From Candidatus Pelagibacter sp. (GTDB taxonomy: Bacteria > Pseudomonadota > Alphaproteobacteria > Paracaedibacterales > CAIOTO01): a DNA stretch of 64,000 nt. Where the stretch lies: the NCBI GenBank assembly GCA_013823725.1, contig PNMQ01000002.1, positions 124,001 to 188,000 on the forward strand, written 5' to 3'. This document shows positions 1 through 9,204 of the stretch, in pieces. The notes under the pieces were generated by a model. The model ran no database searches, had not been told where the DNA came from, and saw only the letters and a program-made list of their open reading frames with translations. Every line of letters begins with the position of its first letter. Position 1 is the stretch's first letter. A program made the position numbers and the translations under genes.

Positions 1-1469
1 GCAGATTTATTTAACATTGGTGTAAACCAAACACGTTTTTCTAAACTACCTTGTTTTGTTGTTATACTTACAGGACCAGATTCAGAAACGGCTTGCAAAA
101 TCTGCTCTAAATTTGCGCTATTGTTTTTATAATTAACCATTTTAGGTCGCGAAACGAAATCTTGCATTGCAACACCACTTGATGAAAAATCATTATTAGT
201 ATTAAATGGTGCAGTAATATGTTGATAGCCGAGATCTGCTCCTTCAAGAGTTACTCCAAGATCATCAGCATTGGTAGCAAAAACTAAATTTTGGTTTTCA
301 GCAAAATTGCCTGATGAATCTATAGGGTGAACAGTGACAGGTGCGCCATAGTTAACGGCTTTTATAATTATTTGACCATCAGCTGTTTTCGTATATGCCC
401 AGCCTTCAATTCCAGCAATTGTGGGAACTTTAACTTCCGAGAAGTTACCTGTAATACCTGTTGATGGGCCTTGCAAAATGGTAAATCCAGAAACAGTGTC
501 TCTTGCAAAAGTAATTGAAGAATTTAAATAACCTGCATCATTTGAAAGAATAACTTCAGCTCTTACATTATTACCAATTGTTACTGAATTAGTACCAACA
601 GACAAGCTGTTATCAATAGCACCTGAAGAATTTTTTCCTATAGAAGCTTGAAATATTGATCCTGGATTTAAATTAATGTCAGCTGCGCTCAATCTTCCAG
701 GTGAATTACCAGGAGAGAGAGTAGCACCTGACCCCACATTTACCGTTCCAAGAGTACCTACACCAGAAAGGCGAGCATTATTTCCAAGATCTATTGTGCA
801 GTTTGATAAATTACCTCCAACTTTTAACCTTGTGTCTGCTGCACTTATCGTACCTGCAAAATTTGGTGAGTCTCCAAATACCGTTGTCCCTGTTCCTGAA
901 ACTGTGAGTTGATTAGTAGAGTTTCCAACTAGACTGCCAAAGGTCAATATTGAATTTACACCATTAGCTATAACAGGCACAGGCGATGTTGCATCTGTAA
1001 GATCAAATATTGATATTGTCGATTGCGCATTATCTGCAGTCTCTAGACGCGTTGACGTTCCTGTTGCCTTTAGAGTGACTCCAGCAGCAGTTCCTGAATT
1101 ATTAGACAAAACCATGGTTCCACTAATTGTTGAATTTCCTGACAAAACGCCCCCTGCTGGTAACGTGTTATTCCCAGTAAATACTCCACCTGCCGCAAGC
1201 TCTGCTTGAGTTATTGCATGGCCTGATCCATATCCATATCCATATCCATATCCATATCCATATCCATATCCATATCCATATCCATATCCTGCGCTCGAAC
1301 CGTGAACATTAACTTCTTCTGTTGACCCTGCACCAACTTCTTCTGTTGACCCTGCACCATCACCAAGATCGAACTCATCATCTGTACCTGAATATGCTAG
1401 ATCTGGTGTAAGCAGTAGCGCGACTTGTGACAACGACAAAAAGCATAATTTTTTAAATTCTATTTTCAT
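1..1469 (-). CDS. Autotransporter-like/beta-helix surface protein, N-terminal part, running off the left edge (absent from ORF track)
   Basis: Open minus frame from ATG at 1469 to the window edge. Translation starts MKIEFKKLCFLSLSQVALLLTPDLAYSGTDDEFDLGDGAGSTEEVGAGSTEEV..., a signal-peptide-like start, then a (GY)n tract, then passenger-type repeats including ARLSGVGTLGTVNVGSGATLSPGNSPGRL, the classic autotransporter-associated beta-strand motif. Confidence 0.85.
   Translation of the reverse strand, partial: MKIEFKKLCFLSLSQVALLLTPDLAYSGTDDEFDLGDGAGSTEEVGAGSTEEVNVHGSSAGYGYGYGYGYGYGYGYGYGYGSGHAITQAELAAGGVFTGNNTLPAGGVLSGNSTISGTMVLSNNSGTAAGVTLKATGTSTRLETADNAQSTISIFDLTDATSPVPVIANGVNSILTFGSLVGNSTNQLTVSGTGTTVFGDSPNFAGTISAADTRLKVGGNLSNCTIDLGNNARLSGVGTLGTVNVGSGATLSPGNSPGRLSAADINLNPGSIFQASIGKNSSGAIDNSLSVGTNSVTIGNNVRAEVILSNDAGYLNSSITFARDTVSGFTILQGPSTGITGNFSEVKVPTIAGIEGWAYTKTADGQIIIKAVNYGAPVTVHPIDSSGNFAENQNLVFATNADDLGVTLEGADLGYQHITAPFNTNNDFSSSGVAMQDFVSRPKMVNYKNNSANLEQILQAVSESGPVSITTKQGSLEKRVWFTPMLNKS
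1228..1289. repeat. Hexanucleotide tandem repeat (CCATAT)~10.3, encoding (Gly-Tyr)n on the minus strand
   Basis: Uninterrupted ccatat units read directly from the sequence. Confidence 0.97.
1311..1358. repeat. 24-bp perfect tandem duplication (aacttcttctgttgaccctgcacc x2), encoding GAGSTEEV x2
   Basis: Two identical adjacent 24-mers at 1311-1334 and 1335-1358. Confidence 0.95.
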
Positions 1470-1672
1470 AATTTACTCGTCTTAATTAATATGGGTGTAT
1501 TTAAGCACATTTCTCATCTAATGTTAAACACTTAATCTTTAGCTGCTAAAAAAATCAAAAAACAGACAATAACAGTAACAAAGTATATTTTTTATTTTTT
1601 TATTATTACAATCTCCTTTTTACTTTGATTTTTTATTTTTTTAATAAATAAAGATATAAAGTTATAGTTCAC

Positions 1673-1702
1673 AAAAAAAACAAATGTTGCATATCTGCAA
1701 CA
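1673..1702 (-). terminator. Rho-independent terminator downstream of ccmF
   Basis: On the minus strand: TGTTGCA-GATA-TGCAACA followed by TTTGTTTTTTTT. Confidence 0.65.
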
Positions 1703-1757
1703 CAAATATTTTAAAAGAGAAAGTATAGTTCTTAATAAATGAATCAATGTATACTCT

Positions 1758-3539
1758 TCACTTTTTATATTTCAACAAACATCTAGGTAAAAAATTAAGC
1801 ATTATACTTAAAATGATTGCTATCACCCCAATCACAATCCAGATTATTCCAGATTTATGGTAAAATTTAATGACTAATTCTTGATCTTTCCCTTTATTAA
1901 CTTCAACATCTGCAATCATTAAAATATCCATCCCTAATCTTTTGTAATCAGCCTGACAACGTTGCTGTTTTGCGGTGTGAAAATACAATTTGTAAGGATA
2001 TAAACTGACATTTTTATTCCTATCCTTTATCAGAATAGATAATTGATGTTTATTGACAAATTTTGATGTTTCAAAAGTATTCTTATTCCACAAAAACTCA
2101 TATTGATTTACTTGTTTTTTTTGATTAAATACCAGATTAGTAGATTTCTCAGTCATGCTATTACTATGTAAGCATAGCCCCACTAGAATAGCAGATATTC
2201 CTGCATGTGCTATCCGTGAGAACGTTTTATTTTTAAGCATTAATAGTTGCAAAAGACCAGCACAGGCTGAAGTTGCGCCTAAAACCCCGTATACAAGGTC
2301 CAAACCTTTAAAATGAGCCACATACAATGCTGTAGTACCCGCTAATAATAGTGACAAATATATTAATTTTTTTGTTTTATTTTGTTTTTTATAAAAAGTA
2401 CAAAAGGAAATATATAAAAGAAAAACAATGCCTAATATCCATAGAGGTGTTAACAATTGATGATAAAATTTTTCATTTAATCCATCATTCGTCCATAATC
2501 CATGCAAAATTCCAAACAAAAGTATCGCTAGTGTTGAAATAAAAATAAAAAGTGCCAGCTGATATTTCAGAGGAATATTAAAAAAAATTTTATGTAATTT
2601 TCTCACACGTAAACACGTTACAGCATAAATACAGAGTGTTCCTAAAAAGAGTGCCGCCATAAACCAAAAGGTCGTATTGCTTTCAGCAAATGAATGCACA
2701 GAAGAAATAATGCCCGAGCGGATTAACCAAGCTGAAAATATAACACTTAAAAATGGAATTTGATAAATGTAAGCTCGATTTTGCAAATATTGTGAAGGCA
2801 AGTGAACAATAATAAGTAATAAAAACCATGGAAAAATAGATAGCGTTTCCACAGGATCCCAGAACCAAAAACCGCCCCAACCCAACTGTGTAAATGCCCA
2901 TAAAGAACCCGTAGCTATTGCAATCGTTAAGACAAAAATAGGTAGAAATACCGTATTTTTATCAATTTTTTCTTTATCCAAACTTTTAAGGAAAAGAGGA
3001 AATGTTAAAACTTGCCCCAAATACAAAAGAGGCGGATGCCAAACCATATGAAGATCGTATAAAAGTGGATTTAATCCTATTGCATTTTCTTGAATTAACA
3101 CGGATTGACTTATAGCAAAAGGATTGGATTCAAAAACAATAAAGACCATGAATAAAAAGTTATACACGTGTTTTAAAAATGAAGAATCACTTTTACTGTA
3201 ATAATTTGAAAAATAAAAAGTACAAAACCAAAAAAACAAAGATGTTTCATGATGGCTCCAGATACTTGCAATTTTCATGTACCATCGTTGATCCATATGG
3301 CTATTTTGAAAAACATGAATATAACGCACATCAGAAAGCAGATAGACATAAACACAACCCAAAATCGCACATAACAAAACAACAAAACTTATTTTAGAAA
3401 CCAGCAAATGGTGATAAATATCTCTTTTTTTTCTTAACAAAAAAAGCATACATATACCTTCTGTTAATAAAAAAAGGAGCAAAAAAAATTGCAAAAAATA
3501 GGGATGAATTTTCATCATAATAAGCTCAAAATTGGTCAA
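1758..3539 (-). CDS. ccmF: Cytochrome c-type biogenesis heme lyase CcmF
   Basis: WWD-type motif WGGFWFWDPVETLSIFPW, VWHPPLLYLGQV, IRSGIISSVHSFAES; multi-TM protein. Confidence 0.9.
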   Translation of the reverse strand: MTNFELIMMKIHPYFLQFFLLLFLLTEGICMLFLLRKKRDIYHHLLVSKISFVVLLCAILGCVYVYLLSDVRYIHVFQNSHMDQRWYMKIASIWSHHETSLFFWFCTFYFSNYYSKSDSSFLKHVYNFLFMVFIVFESNPFAISQSVLIQENAIGLNPLLYDLHMVWHPPLLYLGQVLTFPLFLKSLDKEKIDKNTVFLPIFVLTIAIATGSLWAFTQLGWGGFWFWDPVETLSIFPWFLLLIIVHLPSQYLQNRAYIYQIPFLSVIFSAWLIRSGIISSVHSFAESNTTFWFMAALFLGTLCIYAVTCLRVRKLHKIFFNIPLKYQLALFIFISTLAILLFGILHGLWTNDGLNEKFYHQLLTPLWILGIVFLLYISFCTFYKKQNKTKKLIYLSLLLAGTTALYVAHFKGLDLVYGVLGATSACAGLLQLLMLKNKTFSRIAHAGISAILVGLCLHSNSMTEKSTNLVFNQKKQVNQYEFLWNKNTFETSKFVNKHQLSILIKDRNKNVSLYPYKLYFHTAKQQRCQADYKRLGMDILMIADVEVNKGKDQELVIKFYHKSGIIWIVIGVIAIILSIMLNFLPRCLLKYKK

Positions 3540-3627
3540 GGAAATTCAATAAAATTACATAAGATTAAGATTTTATTTACTAAGAACGAATAGAATCTAA
3601 CCTAATGATATAGAAAGGTTTAAAAAA

Positions 3628-4038
3628 ATGAAAAAGAAAATTCTGATTGTTGACGACTCTTTTATGATGCGAACAATTATCAGAGATATTGTATCAGTTG
3701 ATCCGGATCTAGATGTGGTAGCAGAAGCCAAAAATGGTGTTGAAGCACTTGAAGTCATTAAACATTACGATCCAGATGTTATTTTGTTAGATATTGAAAT
3801 GCCAGAAATGGATGGCTTAGAATGCTATAAACGTTTCCGTCTTTTTAGCAAAGCACGTGTTGTTGTCATATCTTCCGTTGCTCAAGTCGGATCTCCTCAA
3901 TCACAGGAAGCTCAAAGATTAGGTGCCTATGCTATCATTGCTAAACCAAGTGGTGCTATGAGCCTTGATTTAGCAGATAAAAAAGGTCATGAAATAACGC
4001 AATGTGTTAGAAAAGCAGCTGGACTATCAGCTTTCTAA
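3628..4038 (+). CDS. Stand-alone response regulator receiver domain, CheB-receiver-like
   Basis: ILIVDDSFMMR, DVILLDIEMPEMDG, VVISSVAQ and AKPSG motifs; only about 136 aa, no methylesterase domain. Confidence 0.85.
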   Translation: MKKKILIVDDSFMMRTIIRDIVSVDPDLDVVAEAKNGVEALEVIKHYDPDVILLDIEMPEMDGLECYKRFRLFSKARVVVISSVAQVGSPQSQEAQRLGAYAIIAKPSGAMSLDLADKKGHEITQCVRKAAGLSAF

Positions 4039-4039
4039 A

Positions 4040-4348
4040 TTACACACCTAAAACTGTTGAACGATAGATGCTAATCACTAACTGTTTTAAAAAAAAGATG
4101 ACAACAAACAAAGCAAGTGCCGATAAATCAACTGCGCCTAAACGAGGAATAAACCTACTGATGAAATCCAAAAAAGGGTCTAAAATTCTTTTTAAAGTCT
4201 GACCTACCATCATAATGACATTGTTATAGCGGTTAATAACCTCAAAATAAATCAGCCATCCTAAAACCACGTAAGCCACCAAACAAAATTGAAAAAGATC
4301 GATAAGAAGAAGAAGCGTTGACAAAATAGGCTCTAATAAAATTTTCAT
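4040..4348 (-). CDS. YggT family membrane protein
   Basis: Two hydrophobic segments with intervening LKRILDPFLDFISRFIPRLGAVDLSALALFVV, typical of YggT. Start set at the internal ATG (MKILLEP). Confidence 0.8.
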   Translation of the reverse strand: MKILLEPILSTLLLLIDLFQFCLVAYVVLGWLIYFEVINRYNNVIMMVGQTLKRILDPFLDFISRFIPRLGAVDLSALALFVVIFFLKQLVISIYRSTVLGV

Positions 4349-4399
4349 ATATAACTCACGTAACAATTCTTTTGATATTCTAAATGATTCACTATCTAT

Positions 4400-6148
4400 C
4401 TACAAGATTTCTGTTGAATACTGCTTATTCCACAACTGGAAATAAGCACCTTCTTTTTTTAAAAGCTGATGATGCGAACCAGATTCAATAATTCTACCTT
4501 GATCTAGCACGTGAATAATGTCTGCGTTGACAACAGTTGATAAACGATGCGCAATAATCAGACATGTTGAATGTTCTGCTATTTCATCTAATTGCTCTTG
4601 AATATACCCTTCAGTATGCGAATCTAGTGCTGATGTAGCTTCGTCAAAAATGTACAGTTGCGGCTTTTTCAGCAAAGTTCTGGCTATGGAAATTCTCTGT
4701 TTTTCACCTCCAGAAAGTTTTAATCCTCTTTCACCTACGCGAGTACCAAATTTTTCAGGCAAAGACTGAATAAAATCATAAATTTTTGCTTGTTTTGCTA
4801 CATTAATAATTTCATCCATATTCGATTGAGGACAACCATAAGCAATGTTGTACAAAATGGTGTCATTAAAAAGTACCGTATCTTGTGGCACGATACCTAT
4901 AAAAGCACGTAATTGGTTTTGTGCAACTTCACGTATGGGAATATCATCGACTAAAATATTTCCTTCATTAACATCATAAAATCGATATAACAGTCGGGTT
5001 AACGTTGACTTACCTGCTCCACTTTGACCAACTATAGCTACTGTTTTTCCAAGCGGAATTTCTAAATCAAAATCCTGTAAAATATTCTTTTCAAGATAAC
5101 GAAAAGTGACTTTTTTAAAGAAAAATCCTCGTTTGATTTCTTTAATATCTATCGGGTTTTCAATGTCTTTAATTTGTTTATCTATTTCTAACAATTGATT
5201 GAGCTCATCCAAATTAATAAAAGCTAACTTAATTTCTCTATAGGCAAACCCTAAATTAAATAAAGGAATAGTTAATTGAATAAGAAAGGTATTAATAGCA
5301 ACCATATCCCCTAAAGTTAAAATCTTTTGAGAAACCCCTTTTGCGGATAAAAGCATGATGGATACAAGACCTAATCCTAAGATGAAAGACTGACCAACGT
5401 TTAGATACCCTAAAGATTTCCTACTATTTAAAGCTTTTATTTCATAACTTTTAAGTCCTTCATCGAACCTTAGATGTTCATGTCTTTCGTTATTGAAATA
5501 TTTTACCGTTTCATAATTTAAAAGACTATCTATAGCTTTAAATTGAGCTTGTGTTTCTTCTGCATTCATGGCTTTAACAATAGCCACTCTCCACTCAGTA
5601 AGTTTAATGGTATACACAATATATAGCAACATCGTCACTATGATAATCGCCATAAACATAAATCCATACATTACGCCCACAAAAAAAGAGACGAGAATAA
5701 TTTCAATAGCAGTTGGAATAATGTTAAAAGTCAAAAAAGTCATCATAGTTTCAAGAGATTTTGTACCTCTCTCGATCACACGGGCTAATCCGCCGGTTTG
5801 TCGTTGTAAATGGTATTCAAGGCTTAAAGCATGAAGATGATCAAACACTTTTAAGCCCAATTGACGCAACGAGCGTTGTGTAATTTTTGCAAATGTTAAA
5901 TCTCTAATTTCCGAAAAAAAGCTTGATAAAAATCGACACAAACCATAGACCATTACAGGAATCATAATCATCTGAAAAGATTGAAATTGCTCTAAGTTAT
6001 CAATAACAAATTTAAAAAGGTATGGAACCATTAATAGAAATATTTTCGACATAATCATAGCTAGCATTGCTACAAAAAACAGAAAATGATAGCGTGGCAT
6101 ATTTTTTGGCCACAATAAATACCAGATTTTTTGAAGAGCAACAAACAT
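4400..6148 (-). CDS. Atm1/HMT1-type ABC exporter (TMD-NBD fusion)
   Basis: LNYETVKYFNNERHE signature of Atm1-like exporters; Walker A GQSGAGKST; LSGGEKQRISIARTLLKKP. Confidence 0.88.
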   Translation of the reverse strand: MFVALQKIWYLLWPKNMPRYHFLFFVAMLAMIMSKIFLLMVPYLFKFVIDNLEQFQSFQMIMIPVMVYGLCRFLSSFFSEIRDLTFAKITQRSLRQLGLKVFDHLHALSLEYHLQRQTGGLARVIERGTKSLETMMTFLTFNIIPTAIEIILVSFFVGVMYGFMFMAIIIVTMLLYIVYTIKLTEWRVAIVKAMNAEETQAQFKAIDSLLNYETVKYFNNERHEHLRFDEGLKSYEIKALNSRKSLGYLNVGQSFILGLGLVSIMLLSAKGVSQKILTLGDMVAINTFLIQLTIPLFNLGFAYREIKLAFINLDELNQLLEIDKQIKDIENPIDIKEIKRGFFFKKVTFRYLEKNILQDFDLEIPLGKTVAIVGQSGAGKSTLTRLLYRFYDVNEGNILVDDIPIREVAQNQLRAFIGIVPQDTVLFNDTILYNIAYGCPQSNMDEIINVAKQAKIYDFIQSLPEKFGTRVGERGLKLSGGEKQRISIARTLLKKPQLYIFDEATSALDSHTEGYIQEQLDEIAEHSTCLIIAHRLSTVVNADIIHVLDQGRIIESGSHHQLLKKEGAYFQLWNKQYSTEIL

Positions 6149-6331
6149 TTTCAGACCACTATATAAACACCATTAACACAATGAATGGTACAGAAAATAA
6201 GGTAATTTATCAAATATTTATTGTCCTCATAGAAAAAACATGTTAGCATTAACAAATGGTGATTGGGCTGATAATAAAGGGCTGCCTAATCTGCCGAATA
6301 CAAACTATATATAATAATATGAGGAAAAAAA

Positions 6332-6529
6332 ATGCCCAAGATGAAAACTAAAAGTAGCGCTAAAAAGCGTTTCAAACTGACAGGTAGTGGCCTTGTCAAA
6401 ATGGCTCAAGCTGGAAAAAGGCATGGTATGCGTAAGCGTTCTAATAAGATGCTTCGTAACGCTCGTGGTACAACAATTATGCACCCAAGCGACCAACACA
6501 AAGTTAAAACTTACTTTTTACACGCATAG
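6332..6529 (+). CDS. rpmI: 50S ribosomal protein L35
   Basis: [23 protein letters not shown]. Confidence 0.97.
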   Translation: MPKMKTKSSAKKRFKLTGSGLVKMAQAGKRHGMRKRSNKMLRNARGTTIMHPSDQHKVKTYFLHA

Positions 6530-6538
6530 GAGCGCATA

Positions 6539-6898
6539 ATGTCAAGAGTTAAACGCGGTGTCACAACACGCGCACGTCACAAAAAAATTATTGGAATGGC
6601 TAAAGGCTACAGAGGCCGTTCAAAAAATTGTTTCAGAATTGCATTACAACGTGTAGAAAAAGCATTGCAATATGCCTACAGAGATCGCCGTAACAAAAAA
6701 CGTGATTTTAGAGGTCTATGGATTCAACGTATTAATGCAGCCGTTCGTGAATTGGGATTAACATATTCCACATTTATTCATGGACTTAACAAAGCTGAAA
6801 TTTCTATTGACCGTAAAATGCTTGCTGATCTTGCGATGAATGAACCAGAATCGTTCAAAACAATCGTAACTCAATGTAAAAAAGCTTTAGGTTTATAA
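6539..6898 (+). CDS. rplT: 50S ribosomal protein L20
   Basis: [35 protein letters not shown]. Confidence 0.97.
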   Translation: MSRVKRGVTTRARHKKIIGMAKGYRGRSKNCFRIALQRVEKALQYAYRDRRNKKRDFRGLWIQRINAAVRELGLTYSTFIHGLNKAEISIDRKMLADLAMNEPESFKTIVTQCKKALGL

Positions 6899-6910
6899 TT
6901 CAGGATTCAT

Positions 6911-7969
6911 ATGGATTTTGATATATTATTTGAAAAATTTTCACAATTAGTACTTGAATCTCAAAGTTTTGCAGAACTTCAAAATGTAAAAGCACAGATT
7001 CTTGGAAAAAATGGCGAAATTACTGATTTATTAAAATCCATATCCTCTCTTTCGATTGAAGAAAAAAAAACATTTGGTGCTTCAGTAAATATACTGAAAA
7101 ACAAAGTTGAAGATATTGTTCAAAAAAGGGCAGAACACTTCAAGGACGAAGAAACTCGCTTAAAACTAGAAACCGAACGTTTAGATATATCTCTTCCCTT
7201 AACTCCGCTGAGTATAGGAAAAATTCATCCTATTACGCGCCTGATGATGGAAATTGAAAATTTTTTCAAACCCCAGGGTTTTACATTCGTTGATGGGCAA
7301 GAACTAGAAGACGAATGGCATAATTTTGATGCACTTAATATTCCTCATCATCACCCGGCACGTCAAGATCACGATACTTTTTATGTGAAGGGTTCTTTAA
7401 AATCTGAATCTAATCAAAGACATGTTTTAAGAACACATACTTCTAATACGCAAATTAGATATTTGAAAGATCATAAACCACCATTGCGCATGATTTCACA
7501 TGGTAAAGTGTACAGAAGTGATGCTATTGATGCAACCCACACACCGATGTTTCATCAAATGGAATGCCTTGTCATTGAACCCAAAATTTCTTTTGCACAT
7601 TTAAAACATACCATACAAACATTTTTGGAATATATTTTTGGATCTACCAACATTCCTATACGTTTTAGACCTAGCTATTTTCCATTCACCGAACCATCTG
7701 CAGAAGTAGACGTTCGATGCATCTCTAAAAACAATCAACTGATTTTCAGCAATGAAGGAAATTGGATGGAAATTTTAGGATGTGGAATGGTGCATCCAAA
7801 TGTGATTAAAAATTGTAATCTTGATCCTAATCAATATCAAGGCTTTGCTTTTGGAGTTGGCCTGGAAAGACTAGCCATGCTAAAATACGGGATTACAGAC
7901 ATCCGTCAATTTTATAATAATCATCCAGATTGGATCAATCACTTCGGAAGTAACCCTCTCTGTATTTAA
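6911..7969 (+). CDS. pheS: Phenylalanyl-tRNA synthetase alpha subunit
   Basis: Class II aaRS motifs HPARQDHDTFYV, LRTHTSNTQIRYL, GFAFGVGLERLAMLKYGI. Confidence 0.96.
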   Translation: MDFDILFEKFSQLVLESQSFAELQNVKAQILGKNGEITDLLKSISSLSIEEKKTFGASVNILKNKVEDIVQKRAEHFKDEETRLKLETERLDISLPLTPLSIGKIHPITRLMMEIENFFKPQGFTFVDGQELEDEWHNFDALNIPHHHPARQDHDTFYVKGSLKSESNQRHVLRTHTSNTQIRYLKDHKPPLRMISHGKVYRSDAIDATHTPMFHQMECLVIEPKISFAHLKHTIQTFLEYIFGSTNIPIRFRPSYFPFTEPSAEVDVRCISKNNQLIFSNEGNWMEILGCGMVHPNVIKNCNLDPNQYQGFAFGVGLERLAMLKYGITDIRQFYNNHPDWINHFGSNPLCI

Positions 7970-8006
7970 ATTCATCAAATCCTTTTCAATTAAATCATTC
8001 TCTTTT

Positions 8007-8333
8007 CTAGACACTCATGTTTAAAATTGTATTTAAGGCGTTTTTTGTAGCCTCTACAGTTTTGCTTAATGCCTCAACTTCAACACTTGCTGCTGCAACT
8101 AATGGTGTAACTTTTTCACTGTCTGTTTGACCTAAAGCAAAGGCTTGCACACCCTTTTCTGCAGACTGCAAAGTTTCTTTAACACCTTGTGCATATTGTC
8201 CTAAATGTTTTGCAAACGCTGATTCCCCAGACTTGCTGTCATTACTACTATCAAATAGTTGATTTTTTACGTCCAAATTTTTGTTAGCAAATGTCTGTGG
8301 TTGCTTATATAGTGAATTGGCATTTTGTATCAT
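8007..8333 (-). CDS. fliE: Flagellar hook-basal body complex protein FliE
   Basis: FliE-like sequence, third in a flgB-flgC-fliE operon. Confidence 0.82.
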   Translation of the reverse strand: MIQNANSLYKQPQTFANKNLDVKNQLFDSSNDSKSGESAFAKHLGQYAQGVKETLQSAEKGVQAFALGQTDSEKVTPLVAAASVEVEALSKTVEATKNALNTILNMSV

Positions 8334-8348
8334 AATATTTTCCTATTT

Positions 8349-8771
8349 TTATTTTAATAGTCCTGAAACATTTTGGATCATACCCAAAACGCGCTCAAAT
8401 GCGCGCAAGGAAGATTCATAACTTTTTGATGCCTCTCTCATGTCTGCCATTTCCAAAGCAGGTGAAATGTTGGGCTGAAATAGATACCCTTCTTCATTCG
8501 CCCTTGGATCACCCGGAGAATATGTTTTTAATGGTTCATCATTTGCTTCAATAACTCTCTGCATTTTTAAAATATGTGTTCCTAAAGAACCATTCCATAC
8601 TGATTTAAATGATGCTAATTTACGTCTGAACAAATCATCAGGTGAAGATGCTTTAGTTGGAGCATTTGCAATATTTTGAGTGATAAGGAGAATCCTTTCA
8701 TTTTGAGACTCCATTGATGAGGTGCTTACAAATAAGGATTTAGCTAAAGGTGACAAATTAAGACGTGCCAT
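8349..8771 (-). CDS. flgC: Flagellar basal-body rod protein FlgC
   Basis: NIANAPT, FRRKLASF, DPRANEEGYLFQPNI, EMADMREASKSYES. Confidence 0.92.
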   Translation of the reverse strand: MARLNLSPLAKSLFVSTSSMESQNERILLITQNIANAPTKASSPDDLFRRKLASFKSVWNGSLGTHILKMQRVIEANDEPLKTYSPGDPRANEEGYLFQPNISPALEMADMREASKSYESSLRAFERVLGMIQNVSGLLK

Positions 8772-8780
8772 ATGTAATCA

Positions 8781-9143
8781 TTACCTTCCAAGAATTGCTT
8801 TATACATACCATAAAAACTTTTGAGCATTTTCACCAAGTTGTCATGTTCTACTGTGCCATGCGCTAAATTCATGTTTTCCATTTCGACTCGAATTTCTTG
8901 ATCTGTATGTTTGATATTTTTTTCTGAAATTTTAACTTCTTTTACGTCTTTTAAAACCCCAGAACTTGTTTTTTTATATGGAGATTTTTTTAAAATATCT
9001 TGAAATGGTTCAACTTCTTTTCTTTTGGTACCTTTAAGCTCTGCATGCGTAATATTATACGTAGTTACTTCTGCTTTTTTTGCATAATAATCGAGCTTTT
9101 GATGCATCAAATGCCATGTTTTATCATTTAATAAAGACAACAA
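8781..9143 (-). CDS. flgB: Flagellar basal-body rod protein FlgB
   Basis: EVTTYNITHAELKGTKR and MENMNLAHGTVEHDNLVKMLKSFYGMYKAILGR, upstream of flgC. Confidence 0.85.
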   Translation of the reverse strand: MLSLLNDKTWHLMHQKLDYYAKKAEVTTYNITHAELKGTKRKEVEPFQDILKKSPYKKTSSGVLKDVKEVKISEKNIKHTDQEIRVEMENMNLAHGTVEHDNLVKMLKSFYGMYKAILGR

Positions 9144-9204
9144 AAAACCTATAAAAAACAGTGTTAATTAATTATGGAGATGATATTTTTAACAAGAAGT
9201 TAAT

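Noticed and set aside
676-912. Plus-strand 78-aa ORF in the track
   Set aside because: Antisense to the autotransporter-like minus frame; low-complexity shadow ORF with no RBS or family signal.
1228-1289. Short tandem repeat considered as CRISPR-like
   Set aside because: 6-bp units with no spacers, inside a coding region; a microsatellite, not CRISPR.
4400-6148. ABC exporter considered as a drug-resistance gene
   Set aside because: The NYETVKYFNNERHE signature fits an Atm1-type Fe-S/thiol exporter, common in Alphaproteobacteria.
6149-6331. Possible structured r-protein leader upstream of rpmI
   Set aside because: Some short complementary segments, but no convincing known leader motif; needs covariance analysis.
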